A program made the position numbers and the translations under genes. Positions 6,531 to 12,255 of a stretch of DNA of 16,859 nt are shown here, piece by piece. The notes under the pieces were generated by a model. That model did not search any database. It saw nothing but the letters and a program-made list of their open reading frames with translations, and was not told the DNA's origin. Numbering within the stretch: the stretch's first letter is position 1; every line of letters starts with the position of its first letter. Source of the stretch: Chitinophagia bacterium (GTDB taxonomy: Bacteria > Bacteroidota > Bacteroidia > Chitinophagales > Chitinophagaceae); contig RGMU01000010.1 in NCBI GenBank assembly GCA_010021705.1, positions 1 through 16,859 of the forward strand, given 5' to 3'.

Positions 6531-6716
6531 ATGACAAAACTATTCAAAGCATGGTATTTTTGGTTTGGGCTATTAATAGTAGCGATTTCTATCTATTTTA
6601 TTGTTATGCACAGTGCCAGCGAAAAAGAAAAGGCAACGGCTAAGAAAGCCAAAACCGCAGCCACACCAAACACCGATACGGCAACCGGAGACGGAGGCAC
6701 TACCGCTATAGCCTAA
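6531..6716 (+). CDS. Small single-pass membrane protein (61 aa)
   Basis: A short basic N-terminus (MTKLFKAW) leads into one transmembrane helix (residues ~8-26, rich in aromatic residues), then a Lys/Ala-rich segment (EKEKATAKKAKTAATP) and a Thr/Gly-rich end (TATGDGGTTAIA). The A-rich leader AACATAAACAAAAAACA precedes the ATG. Unknown family. Part of the run of small membrane proteins. Confidence 0.75.
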   Translation: MTKLFKAWYFWFGLLIVAISIYFIVMHSASEKEKATAKKAKTAATPNTDTATGDGGTTAIA

Positions 6717-6751
6717 ACCCTATTACTTAACAACCGCTTAAAACATAAAAC

Positions 6752-7204
6752 ATGGACGCTCCAAAAAAAGGAAACCTAAAACTCATTATTATAAGCATAG
6801 TAGTGGGTACGCTCATTCTTGCCGGCATAGCGTGGTGGTATTTCCACCGGCAGAGCAAAGCAGCAGCTACGCAAGAAAAGGGCTTAGACGATGCCGATAA
6901 ACCCGCTTTTGATAGTATCGTAGCCAAAATAAAAAGCAGTCAATTCTCGGCAGACTTGCCCTACATATTGGACATTTACAGCCGTGAGTATGCACCCGGC
7001 AAGCCCAATGCTCCGGCAGACGCTTATAGCACCGTAGCCGGCAAAGCTACCCTTACCGGAGGGTTGATGAAGGCAGTGTGGACGGGTTGGATAGGCACAT
7101 ATATCAACAATGAGGACAAAAACGCAGCAGCGCAAGCATTGGCAAACGATGTAGCCGGTATCTGGCAAAGTTACAAAGCAAGCGCACTGCAAAACATGGC
7201 TTAA
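6752..7204 (+). CDS. N-terminally anchored 150-aa protein
   Basis: Residues 9-29 are a strong transmembrane helix after MDAPKKGN. The remaining ~115 residues are soluble and helical, with a DLPYILDIYSREYAPG segment and several tryptophans in a TGGLMKAVWTGWIGTYI stretch (~105-121). The start is preceded by an A-rich leader (AAAACATAAAAC). It ends three bases before the next gene. Its build, a short anchor with a globular domain on one side, is like the downstream protein at 7208. No family recognised. Confidence 0.8.
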   Translation: MDAPKKGNLKLIIISIVVGTLILAGIAWWYFHRQSKAAATQEKGLDDADKPAFDSIVAKIKSSQFSADLPYILDIYSREYAPGKPNAPADAYSTVAGKATLTGGLMKAVWTGWIGTYINNEDKNAAAQALANDVAGIWQSYKASALQNMA

Positions 7205-7207
7205 AAA

Positions 7208-7717
7208 ATGATAACAAAAGAGCAAAAAAAGATACTAAACGTAGCCGTACCCGCACTTGTTGCGGGCACGGCTGCCGTCTTAGCCTACCGTTACACCAAA
7301 AAATGGGAAATAACGTTGGGGGCTACTGCGTTGGCTTTTTTGCTTGCTTGGGCTATCACTGCCCGTATCACTAAGGAGGCTGCCAAAAGCAAGCCTAAAA
7401 ACGTAGATATAGATAGAGCCGGAGCTTACGGATATGATTACGACCCTACGGCGCTTACGGACGCGTTGTACGATGACTTAAAGCCTCAATTTTTGAATTG
7501 GGCACGCGATGACGCTTCTTATGACAAATTATTGAGCCTTGACAACACTTCGCTCGCGAAAGTATATAACGATTGGAATAATCGCTATTACACAGAGTTA
7601 AAGGAAAGCCTGCCGGCAGCCATAGCAGCGGAGGGCTTTCTATTTGAAACCACAAAATTTAAACGGTTCACGCAAAAGGCATTAGCCGACAGATTTTTAA
7701 CCGCAGGATTAAACTAA
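7208..7717 (+). CDS. Two-helix membrane protein with soluble C-terminal domain
   Basis: 169 aa. Two transmembrane helices (about 10-27 and 35-52) form a hairpin with a short basic loop (YRYTKKWE). Then comes a basic linker (KEAAKSKPKN) and a ~110-residue soluble domain with acidic patches and a helical core. Its LDNTSLAKVYNDWNNRYYTEL segment looks like a helix pair packed by aromatic residues. It overlaps nothing and lies three bases after the previous stop. Possibly a scaffold between membrane and capsid; that is inference. No family recognised. Confidence 0.8.
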   Translation: MITKEQKKILNVAVPALVAGTAAVLAYRYTKKWEITLGATALAFLLAWAITARITKEAAKSKPKNVDIDRAGAYGYDYDPTALTDALYDDLKPQFLNWARDDASYDKLLSLDNTSLAKVYNDWNNRYYTELKESLPAAIAAEGFLFETTKFKRFTQKALADRFLTAGLN

Positions 7718-7723
7718 AGTAAA

Positions 7724-7846
7724 ATGGACACAACAACAACAACAACCGACTGCGGTTGCAACGAAAAAGCTACATTAGGAGCAGTAGTAGGCTTATGCGT
7801 AGGCATAGCACTACTTGCCTGTTTGGTTAAGTATTTATTCAGTTAA
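7724..7846 (+). CDS. 40-aa membrane peptide with Thr-run and Cys-Gly-Cys
   Basis: A short open frame in the 130-base gap between two clear genes. It reads MDTTTTTTDCGCNEK, then a single transmembrane helix rich in Gly, Ala, Val and Leu with two further cysteines, and ends KYLFS. The leader CTAAAGTAAA is A-rich and the spacing on both sides is 3-6 bases, as for its neighbours, which supports it as a real gene despite its size. The Cys-Gly-Cys pair before the membrane is unusual for such peptides; its role is unknown. Confidence 0.65.
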   Translation: MDTTTTTTDCGCNEKATLGAVVGLCVGIALLACLVKYLFS

Positions 7847-7849
7847 AAA

Positions 7850-8521
7850 ATGGCAGCAGTGATAAACATTGTAGATGTCGGCAACGGCGTAATTACGGTT
7901 AATGGCAATCCCTACGCTAAAACGTGGGTGATTGTGCTGTTTGACAATTTTAGTGGAGTTTCCGCTAATAGTATAGATATGATTTTGCCTAACCGCCAAA
8001 ACGGGGATAAGATAATATCTAATAGCCCTTACACTAACATTAACCTTGACGGTGTGTCAGCTGCAAGCTATCAAGATGTCAAAGATTGGGTAGCTGCCCA
8101 TTTTATCCAAAGCTCCGGTGGTGGAGGTGGTGGCGGGGACGCTTCGGCTGCCAATCAGGCTACTGAAATAGGAAAGTTGGAAGATATTAGGCAGCGGTTG
8201 ATATCGCTAACCTTGTCAAAAACGTGTAGAGTTTTAGCCAGAGCGTGGAATGCAGGGGCGATTATTGCGGTGGAAGCGGGTAAAATTGTTATCGGCGCAT
8301 GCGGTAGAGCTGACGGAGTAGCATTTGAGCCGCCAGATATGGGTATTTTAACAGGAGGTGTTAACTCCGGTGTACTCATACCAAACGCAGAATTATTACC
8401 CATACTGAGAAAGAATTTGGACGGAGTAACATCTGCAACTTTGGGCGACACAAGCGGTAGTAGGAATTGGAAAAATGATACTGTTGTGGACGCTTGGCTC
8501 TTCCTTGCAGGAGCAACTTAA
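7850..8521 (+). CDS. Spike or receptor-binding candidate with Gly7 hinge
   Basis: 223 aa, no membrane segment. Residues ~1-88 look like a compact beta domain (VGNGVITVNGNPYAKTWVIV). Residues ~89-97 are Ser-Ser then seven glycines. Next comes DASAANQATEIGKLEDIRQR, a heptad-like helix of the kind seen at trimer stems in phage fibres and spikes. The C-terminal ~110 residues form a second beta-rich domain (AIIAVEAGKIVIGACGRADG, GVLIPNAELLPIL) ending in a Trp-rich part. Two domains joined by a flexible hinge and an oligomerisation helix suit a vertex spike. It is the largest soluble protein of the late cluster besides the nuclease-like one. Function is inferred from architecture. Confidence 0.75.
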   Translation: MAAVINIVDVGNGVITVNGNPYAKTWVIVLFDNFSGVSANSIDMILPNRQNGDKIISNSPYTNINLDGVSAASYQDVKDWVAAHFIQSSGGGGGGGDASAANQATEIGKLEDIRQRLISLTLSKTCRVLARAWNAGAIIAVEAGKIVIGACGRADGVAFEPPDMGILTGGVNSGVLIPNAELLPILRKNLDGVTSATLGDTSGSRNWKNDTVVDAWLFLAGAT

Positions 8522-8532
8522 AAATTAAGAAA

Positions 8533-8661
8533 ATGAACGGCATAAAACTAAACACAGACGTTACGGTTAGCATAGATAACCAAAGCATATTAAAGCTCGG
8601 GGCTATGGTAATAGCCTGTGCCCTGCTTATTATTTTACTCATTTTAATTCTTTTGCGATGA
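8533..8661 (+). CDS. 42-aa tail-anchored membrane peptide
   Basis: Starts MNGIKLNTDVTVSIDNQ and continues into one very hydrophobic transmembrane helix (residues ~22-41) ending in Arg. The ATG is preceded by AAAATTAAGAA. Its stop overlaps the next gene start in an ATGA, so the two are translationally coupled. Typical of the small membrane proteins here; family unknown. Confidence 0.7.
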   Translation: MNGIKLNTDVTVSIDNQSILKLGAMVIACALLIILLILILLR

Positions 8662-9083
8662 AATTAAAGATAGGTACTTGGGGCTGGGTTTCCATTGCAA
8701 TAGTGGTTATTATTGCTATTGTAGTGGTTATAAATTGGGATAATTGGTTTAATCCCGATGTGGTAGAAAAACAGCCCGACCCTGCCGGTAATGGCAGCGG
8801 TGGTGTAACCGGAAACCCTACCGGCAGCGGTTTAGATACGGATTTGGTGCTTAAAAAAGGCTCTAAAGGTGTGGAGGTAGCAGCACTGCAAAAGTTGCTC
8901 AATGAAGTTGACGCAAGCGAAAAAATAGCCGAAGACGGTGTATTTGGCACGGCAACGCGTGATAAATTGTACCGGCTATACTCTATCACATCTACATCGT
9001 TACGGCATCTTTCTTTAGTGCGTACCGGTGCGCAAAGTGGCTTTAATTGGAATATCTTAATTCCTAAATTTATTCAACCATGA
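8658..9083 (+). CDS. Membrane-anchored peptidoglycan-binding protein (PG_binding_1)
   Basis: 141 aa. Residues ~9-27 are a transmembrane helix. A Pro/Gly/Asn/Ser linker follows (~38-58). Residues ~64-105 match the PG_binding_1 domain: LKKGSKGVEVAALQKLLN, then AEDGVFGTATRDKLYRL, with the usual Gly-x-x-Gly-x-x-V and DGxFGxxT signatures. It should hold the virion or lysis complex to peptidoglycan while the helix stays in a membrane. The stop overlaps the lysozyme start by four bases (ATGA), implying the two products act together. The C-terminus (SGFNWNILIPKFIQP) is unassigned. The domain call is strong; the role in entry or exit is inferred. Confidence 0.87.
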   Translation: MKLKIGTWGWVSIAIVVIIAIVVVINWDNWFNPDVVEKQPDPAGNGSGGVTGNPTGSGLDTDLVLKKGSKGVEVAALQKLLNEVDASEKIAEDGVFGTATRDKLYRLYSITSTSLRHLSLVRTGAQSGFNWNILIPKFIQP

Positions 9084-9607
9084 CAGCCGTAACTATTCGC
9101 TATAAAGGCGATAAAATACCGTTTAAGGACTTGTTTTACCAATACTGCAAAGTAAAGGAGGGCTACCGTAATAGTGTTTACAAAGACCACAAGGGCTTTG
9201 ATACCATAGGTGTAGGGCATTTGATTACCGGCAAAGAGCCGTTTCAAATTTTTGCCGGCAAAACTTACGATGATAGCCAAATTAAACAGTTGTTTGATTT
9301 GGATTATGAGCGTCTTAGTATTGATACTTACGTTTCAGAGTTACAAAATGAATACTTTGGCTATAACATGATGTTAGCCGTAGGGCACTTCATTTGGGCA
9401 CACGGCAGCGGGCAATACCACACGTCAAATTTACGTGCAGGTATTATTAATGCCACGTTTACGTTAGATACGGTAATAGAGTATTTGGACGCTAATTGGG
9501 ACTTAAAAAGTAAGCCCAACCAAAGGGTAAATAGGGAGGATTTTAAGGTGGGTTTTGCTGCCACGCCCTGGGAGCCGGGTTTTATTTTGCCGTCTCCGAG
9601 CAACTAA
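9080..9607 (+). CDS. GH24 lysozyme (T4-lysozyme-like muramidase)
   Basis: It cleaves the beta-1,4 MurNAc-GlcNAc bond of peptidoglycan. Residues 26-48 (KEGYRNSV, YKDHKGFD, TIGVGHL) reproduce the active site of T4 lysozyme with the same spacing: Glu27, Asp36 and Thr42 match E11/D20/T26. At 175 aa it is close to the family's usual size. No signal peptide is visible, so release would need a holin, or the enzyme is carried in the virion. It overlaps the peptidoglycan-binding anchor gene upstream by four bases. The C-terminal ~30 residues (WEPGFILPSPSN) are Pro-rich. Late expression with the structural genes is expected. Confidence 0.93.
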   Translation: MTAVTIRYKGDKIPFKDLFYQYCKVKEGYRNSVYKDHKGFDTIGVGHLITGKEPFQIFAGKTYDDSQIKQLFDLDYERLSIDTYVSELQNEYFGYNMMLAVGHFIWAHGSGQYHTSNLRAGIINATFTLDTVIEYLDANWDLKSKPNQRVNREDFKVGFAATPWEPGFILPSPSN

Positions 9608-9729
9608 ATGGTTGGTTTCCGGCGGCGGCGGACTTTATAAAAAAGCATGATAAAGCGATAACAATTATTTTACTTTTGATACTGTTTATTGTTATCTATT
9701 TTTTTGGGTATAAAAAAGTTAAGAAATGA
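9608..9729 (+). pseudogene. Membrane peptide frame without a usable start, or frameshifted
   Basis: Right after the lysozyme stop an ATG (9608) opens a ten-codon frame that ends at a TAA (9638-9640). In the -1 frame, open from 9547 to the TGA at 9727-9729, the codons read NGWFPAAADFIKKHDKAIT followed by a strong transmembrane helix and GYKKVKK. That frame has no ATG, GTG or TTG start. A one-base change near the repeated CGG triplets at 9618-9630 would join the ATG to this peptide. Either the gene is broken, or the sequence has an error, or translation uses a shift or an unusual start. The intact form would be a ~40-aa single-pass membrane protein in the lysis region. Confidence 0.4.
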
Positions 9730-9980
9730 AGGAGGTTATATTTTTATTGATAGGGTTGATGATAGGGTTTGCACTCTATCATATCGCATTTAGAGCCGGC
9801 AGAACGGGTATAATCATTATGCCGTCAAAGCAGCCCTATATGCCCAACGGAGCTACCGGCAGTAGCGCAGCCGTAGATAGCGGTAGCCTATCTATAGTAG
9901 AAAGCCTTGAATATCAACGGCTGCACGACTACTTTAACGAGCACACAAATTGGTTTAACTGTAAATGCGAATTGGCATGA
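9726..9980 (+). CDS. Small N-anchored membrane protein (84 aa), lysis region
   Basis: Residues 3-24 form a transmembrane helix directly after MK. The rest is soluble with a Gly/Ser-rich part (NGATGSSAAVDSGS), a helix (VESLEYQRLHDYFNEH) and two cysteines near the end (NCKCELA). It lies downstream of the lysozyme and overlaps the frame-broken peptide above by four bases and its downstream neighbour by four (ATGA). A short anchor with an extracytoplasmic tail right after a lysozyme is compatible with an inner-membrane spanin subunit, but no spanin signature is visible. Confidence 0.75.
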   Translation: MKEVIFLLIGLMIGFALYHIAFRAGRTGIIIMPSKQPYMPNGATGSSAAVDSGSLSIVESLEYQRLHDYFNEHTNWFNCKCELA

Positions 9981-10315
9981 AAATGATATACATCTATTGG
10001 CTATTAGCCGTAGCAGCCGTAGCCATAACGGCATATTTAGTGGCAAGCAACATCAAAACAAAAAAAGACCTCGAAGCGCAGCTGGGGCAGGATACGGGCT
10101 TAGTTAGGGGCAATAACGCTAATACGCGACCACAACCGCCCACCGCCCCTATGGACGATAGTCATAGCGGTAATACCGTTGTAGCTCCGGTAGTGGCAGT
10201 TGTAACTCCGGTAGCTCCGGTGGTTACCTTGCCTACCGGTACAACTATTCCGATTGATACCGGCACGCGGACAACTACACCGGCAGTAGCAGCCGGTGGC
10301 TTTTTTATGCCTTAA
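9977..10315 (+). CDS. N-anchored protein with Pro/Thr/Val-rich tail (112 aa)
   Basis: The start at 9977 overlaps the upstream stop in ATGA; an in-frame ATG at 9965 would overlap more. Residues ~5-24 are a transmembrane helix, followed by a basic helix (NIKTKKDLEAQLG). The last ~65 residues are low complexity, with alternating Val, Pro and Thr (VVAPVVAVVTPVAPVVTLP) and a Thr/Gly-rich end finishing GGFFMP. The tail looks extended, like a spacer crossing an envelope layer or capsid shell. No cysteine lipobox. Family unknown. Confidence 0.72.
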   Translation: MKMIYIYWLLAVAAVAITAYLVASNIKTKKDLEAQLGQDTGLVRGNNANTRPQPPTAPMDDSHSGNTVVAPVVAVVTPVAPVVTLPTGTTIPIDTGTRTTTPAVAAGGFFMP

Positions 10316-10324
10316 ATTTTTACT

Positions 10325-10444
10325 ATGCTAAACAAGCTAATATTACTCACTATTGGGCTATTGGTAGTTGGCGCAGCCGCCTACTATATTGCCATGAATA
10401 ACAAAGACGAAGGAAAAACTAACGTTCATTCTTTTACGGTATGA
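10325..10444 (+). CDS. 39-aa single-pass membrane peptide
   Basis: MLNKLI opens a transmembrane helix (about residues 5-23), followed by a polar tail (MNNKDEGKTNVHSFTV). It fills the gap between two clear genes and its stop overlaps the next start in an ATGA. Tight packing supports it as coding. Family unknown. Confidence 0.65.
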   Translation: MLNKLILLTIGLLVVGAAAYYIAMNNKDEGKTNVHSFTV

Positions 10445-10707
10445 TTTACGAACTTTTAGACGCAGCAGCACCCGGCATATCTTTGGATGTGCTCACTAAT
10501 TTAATTAATCAAAGCCCCGTTATTGCGGTGCTTATTATAGCTATTAAGTACTTTTACGGGAAAGTTACGACTTTGGAAAAGGAGGTGAGGGAAGATAACG
10601 AAAAGACAGCGCAATATTTAAAAGATTTAAACGAAAAGCTGATGACCACTATTCAAAATAACACGCAAGCCCTTAACGAGCTTATTAACCGTTTAAATGA
10701 TAAGTAA
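10441..10707 (+). CDS. Holin-like membrane protein with coiled coil
   Basis: 88 aa. An N-terminal segment (MIYELLDAAAPGISLDVLTN) precedes one transmembrane helix (about 24-40, PVIAVLIIAIKYFYG). Residues ~42-86 form a charged helix with heptad-like spacing (VTTLEKEVREDNEKTAQYL, continuing to NELINRLNDK). One helix followed by a Glu/Lys-rich coiled coil is the layout of BhlA/UviB-type holin-like proteins. A role in releasing the lysozyme is plausible. The start overlaps the upstream stop by four bases, and the stop overlaps the nuclease-like gene by one. A virion membrane protein is the alternative. Confidence 0.72.
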   Translation: MIYELLDAAAPGISLDVLTNLINQSPVIAVLIIAIKYFYGKVTTLEKEVREDNEKTAQYLKDLNEKLMTTIQNNTQALNELINRLNDK

Positions 10708-11369
10708 TGGCAGCGCAAAAAAAGGCTAAAGCAGCACCCAAAACACCGCCTACGAAGCCCTTAGAGAGGCTATATAAAACGCGCTTCATAAAGCTACGAA
10801 CAAAAAGCGGTGGGAGCAACACCGCCTTTGCGCGTGATAGGGCAGGTGTTTATCTTATTCAATATAACGGAGGTTTGCCGGAAGAGAACAACTATCACAA
10901 CTTAACAAAAGAAGATGAAGGCAAGGTGGTGTATATTGGTATGAGTGATACGCAATTAGAAAAAACAGCACTCCGGCACTTCTACCGGTGGGACGATGAT
11001 ACGCAGTATCGGGCTTCTTTAGCACATGGTAAAGATGACCCCGCTATTGAGTGTTTTACGATACGCTTTATATTGGTAAAAAATACCACTCAAGTTTCCA
11101 TTAAGCAAGAAGACGGCAGCTATAAGAAAATTATGGCTACTAATGCTTTAGAGGCAGGCTTAATTATTAAGCATAAGCCAAAGCTCAATGAAACAAAATA
11201 TCAGTATGCTTACCACATTTATAACGGTAAACTAAAAATGCTCAAAACAGCAGAAGAGGTTTACCACCCCTTGCGCAAAGCCGAGCAAGAGGCGATAAAT
11301 AAATGGTTGGACGAAGAGTTTACCTCCACGCCCAAGCCTATACCAAGCGATGATGAAGTGCCTTTTTAG
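10707..11369 (+). CDS. GIY-YIG nuclease-like protein with SSB-type C-terminal tip
   Basis: 220 aa. A basic, Pro-rich N-terminus (~1-20) precedes a GIY-YIG domain: GVYLI (47-51), then VVYIGMS (74-80), Arg90-His91, Glu149 (ALEAGLI) and Asn161 (KLNET). These are the family's catalytic tyrosines, arginine, glutamate and asparagine. The gap between GVY and YIG is about 26 residues, longer than the usual 10-11, so there is an insertion (LPEENNYHNLTKEDEG). The protein ends TSTPKPIPSDDEVPF, an acidic tip like the one by which single-stranded-DNA-binding protein recruits partners. The helicase-primase ends the same way. Last gene of the late cluster; its stop overlaps the convergent repressor stop. 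Roles in DNA processing for packaging, host DNA damage or branch resolution are all possible. Confidence 0.83.
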   Translation: MAAQKKAKAAPKTPPTKPLERLYKTRFIKLRTKSGGSNTAFARDRAGVYLIQYNGGLPEENNYHNLTKEDEGKVVYIGMSDTQLEKTALRHFYRWDDDTQYRASLAHGKDDPAIECFTIRFILVKNTTQVSIKQEDGSYKKIMATNALEAGLIIKHKPKLNETKYQYAYHIYNGKLKMLKTAEEVYHPLRKAEQEAINKWLDEEFTSTPKPIPSDDEVPF

Positions 11370-11968
11370 GCGTTTCCTTGCAGCATGGCAATAGTGCTGT
11401 TCTGTTCGGGTTTACGGTACTCCAATACTGTATAGATAGCGGTAATATCGCTCCTATGCAGCGTTATGGGTGCTGTTTGATTATCTAAAGTGTAGCCGGT
11501 GTAAATACTATCACTATCATTATAATGCCACTTGCGTATCAGCACGTGGCTTTTTGTTGCCAATACATAGCTGTTTCCATTGATAATAAAGTTGTCTTTG
11601 ACTTCCGATAGCAGCAGCACACCACCTACGGCATACTCCGGCAGCATAGTATTATCTAATACCGGTAGTTCTAATTCAAAGGGGGTTTTAGCGTCTTTCT
11701 TTAGCCCTTCCGGTAGCAGTATGTTGTCCGGTAATGAAAGATAGCGCGGTAGCTCCGGTATGCCCAAATCAATTATTCGCTTGTTCACCAAATCAATTAT
11801 AATGCGTAGCTCTTCTTCCTTAAAGCTAAGGCGTTGAAATAGGCTGTACCCAAACTGCCGTGCATTGGTGGGCGGTTTTCCAAACGCTTCGCCCAACTCT
11901 TCTGCTAATATGCGATACTTTTTTGTCAGTTGTTTTAGGCCTGCACCTGTTAAATTTTGTCCTGTCAT
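11366..11968 (-). CDS. Phage repressor, S24/LexA-like C-terminal domain
   Basis: 200 aa from the ATG at 11968 (MTGQNLTG); an upstream ATG at 12058 would run across the divergent promoter and is rejected. Residues ~1-65 are helical and basic (LKQLTKKYRILAEELG) and presumably bind DNA, though a textbook HTH is not obvious. Residues ~95-190 fit the S24 peptidase-like fold: NTMLPEYAVGGVLLL where LexA/CI-type proteins have DSMxPxxxxGDxVL, then GNSYVLATKSHVLIRKWHY and a closing SDITAIYTVLEY. The catalytic Ser position is Thr (NTM), so self-cleavage may be lost. It is divergent from the early promoter and next to the TTTACA/TGTAAA palindrome, which is its likely operator. Convergent, stop-overlapping with the nuclease-like gene. 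Confidence 0.72.
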   Translation of the reverse strand: MTGQNLTGAGLKQLTKKYRILAEELGEAFGKPPTNARQFGYSLFQRLSFKEEELRIIIDLVNKRIIDLGIPELPRYLSLPDNILLPEGLKKDAKTPFELELPVLDNTMLPEYAVGGVLLLSEVKDNFIINGNSYVLATKSHVLIRKWHYNDSDSIYTGYTLDNQTAPITLHRSDITAIYTVLEYRKPEQNSTIAMLQGNA

Positions 11969-11989
11969 GGAAATTATTTTGGTCGTAAC

Positions 11990-12020
11990 TTTTCTATTTG
12001 AAAGATTATTTTTACATTTG
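11990..12020 (+). promoter_or_regulatory. Early rightward promoter
   Basis: TACATTTG at 12013-12020 matches the TAnnTTTG -7 box. At the same 19-base distance as in the left promoter lies TTTT (11990-11993), a weak -33 box. The 28 bases around the -7 box are nearly identical to those at 1611-1638. The transcript would begin near 12025 and reach the ATG at 12064. Confidence 0.65.
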
Positions 12021-12024
12021 TAAA
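12011..12024. promoter_or_regulatory. Operator copy 2 (TTTACATTTGTAAA)
   Basis: Half-sites TTTACA and TGTAAA are perfect inverted repeats around TT, and cover the early promoter -7 box. It lies 43 bases upstream of the repressor start on the opposite strand, where an autoregulated operator is expected. Confidence 0.65.
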
Positions 12025-12063
12025 AAAATAGCGGGCTACCAAAACAACACCCGTACAACCAAC

Positions 12064-12255
12064 ATGGCTAACGCAGTAAAAAACACATTTAAATACTTGA
12101 CTCTTAGTCATGTTGGCAAACTATTTGGGTGTGGTAGCTCAAATCGTTATCAAAGCGGGGCGTTTAACCAACGTCTCGCTTTATTTTTTTCACTTCAAAA
12201 AAATACAACATGCAGCAGCCACTTACCGAAGAAGATGTTACACGCTTGCGCCTAA
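12064..12255 (+). CDS. Small early protein (63 aa), possible Cro-like regulator
   Basis: The start at 12064 is the first ATG after the early promoter; the longer open frame begins upstream of the promoter and is rejected. The protein has YLTLSHVGKLFGCGSSNRYQ, which has the length and spacing of a helix-turn-helix, then GAFNQRLALFFSL and a cysteine-containing end. First gene opposite a repressor is where Cro-type proteins sit, so this is a reasonable but unproven guess. Its last 46 bases overlap the next gene in another frame. Confidence 0.5.
   Translation: MANAVKNTFKYLTLSHVGKLFGCGSSNRYQSGAFNQRLALFFSLQKNTTCSSHLPKKMLHACA

Noticed and set aside
11969..12058. 30-residue N-terminal extension of the repressor
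   Set aside because: It would start beyond the divergent early promoter and operator, so the shorter start at 11968 is preferred.
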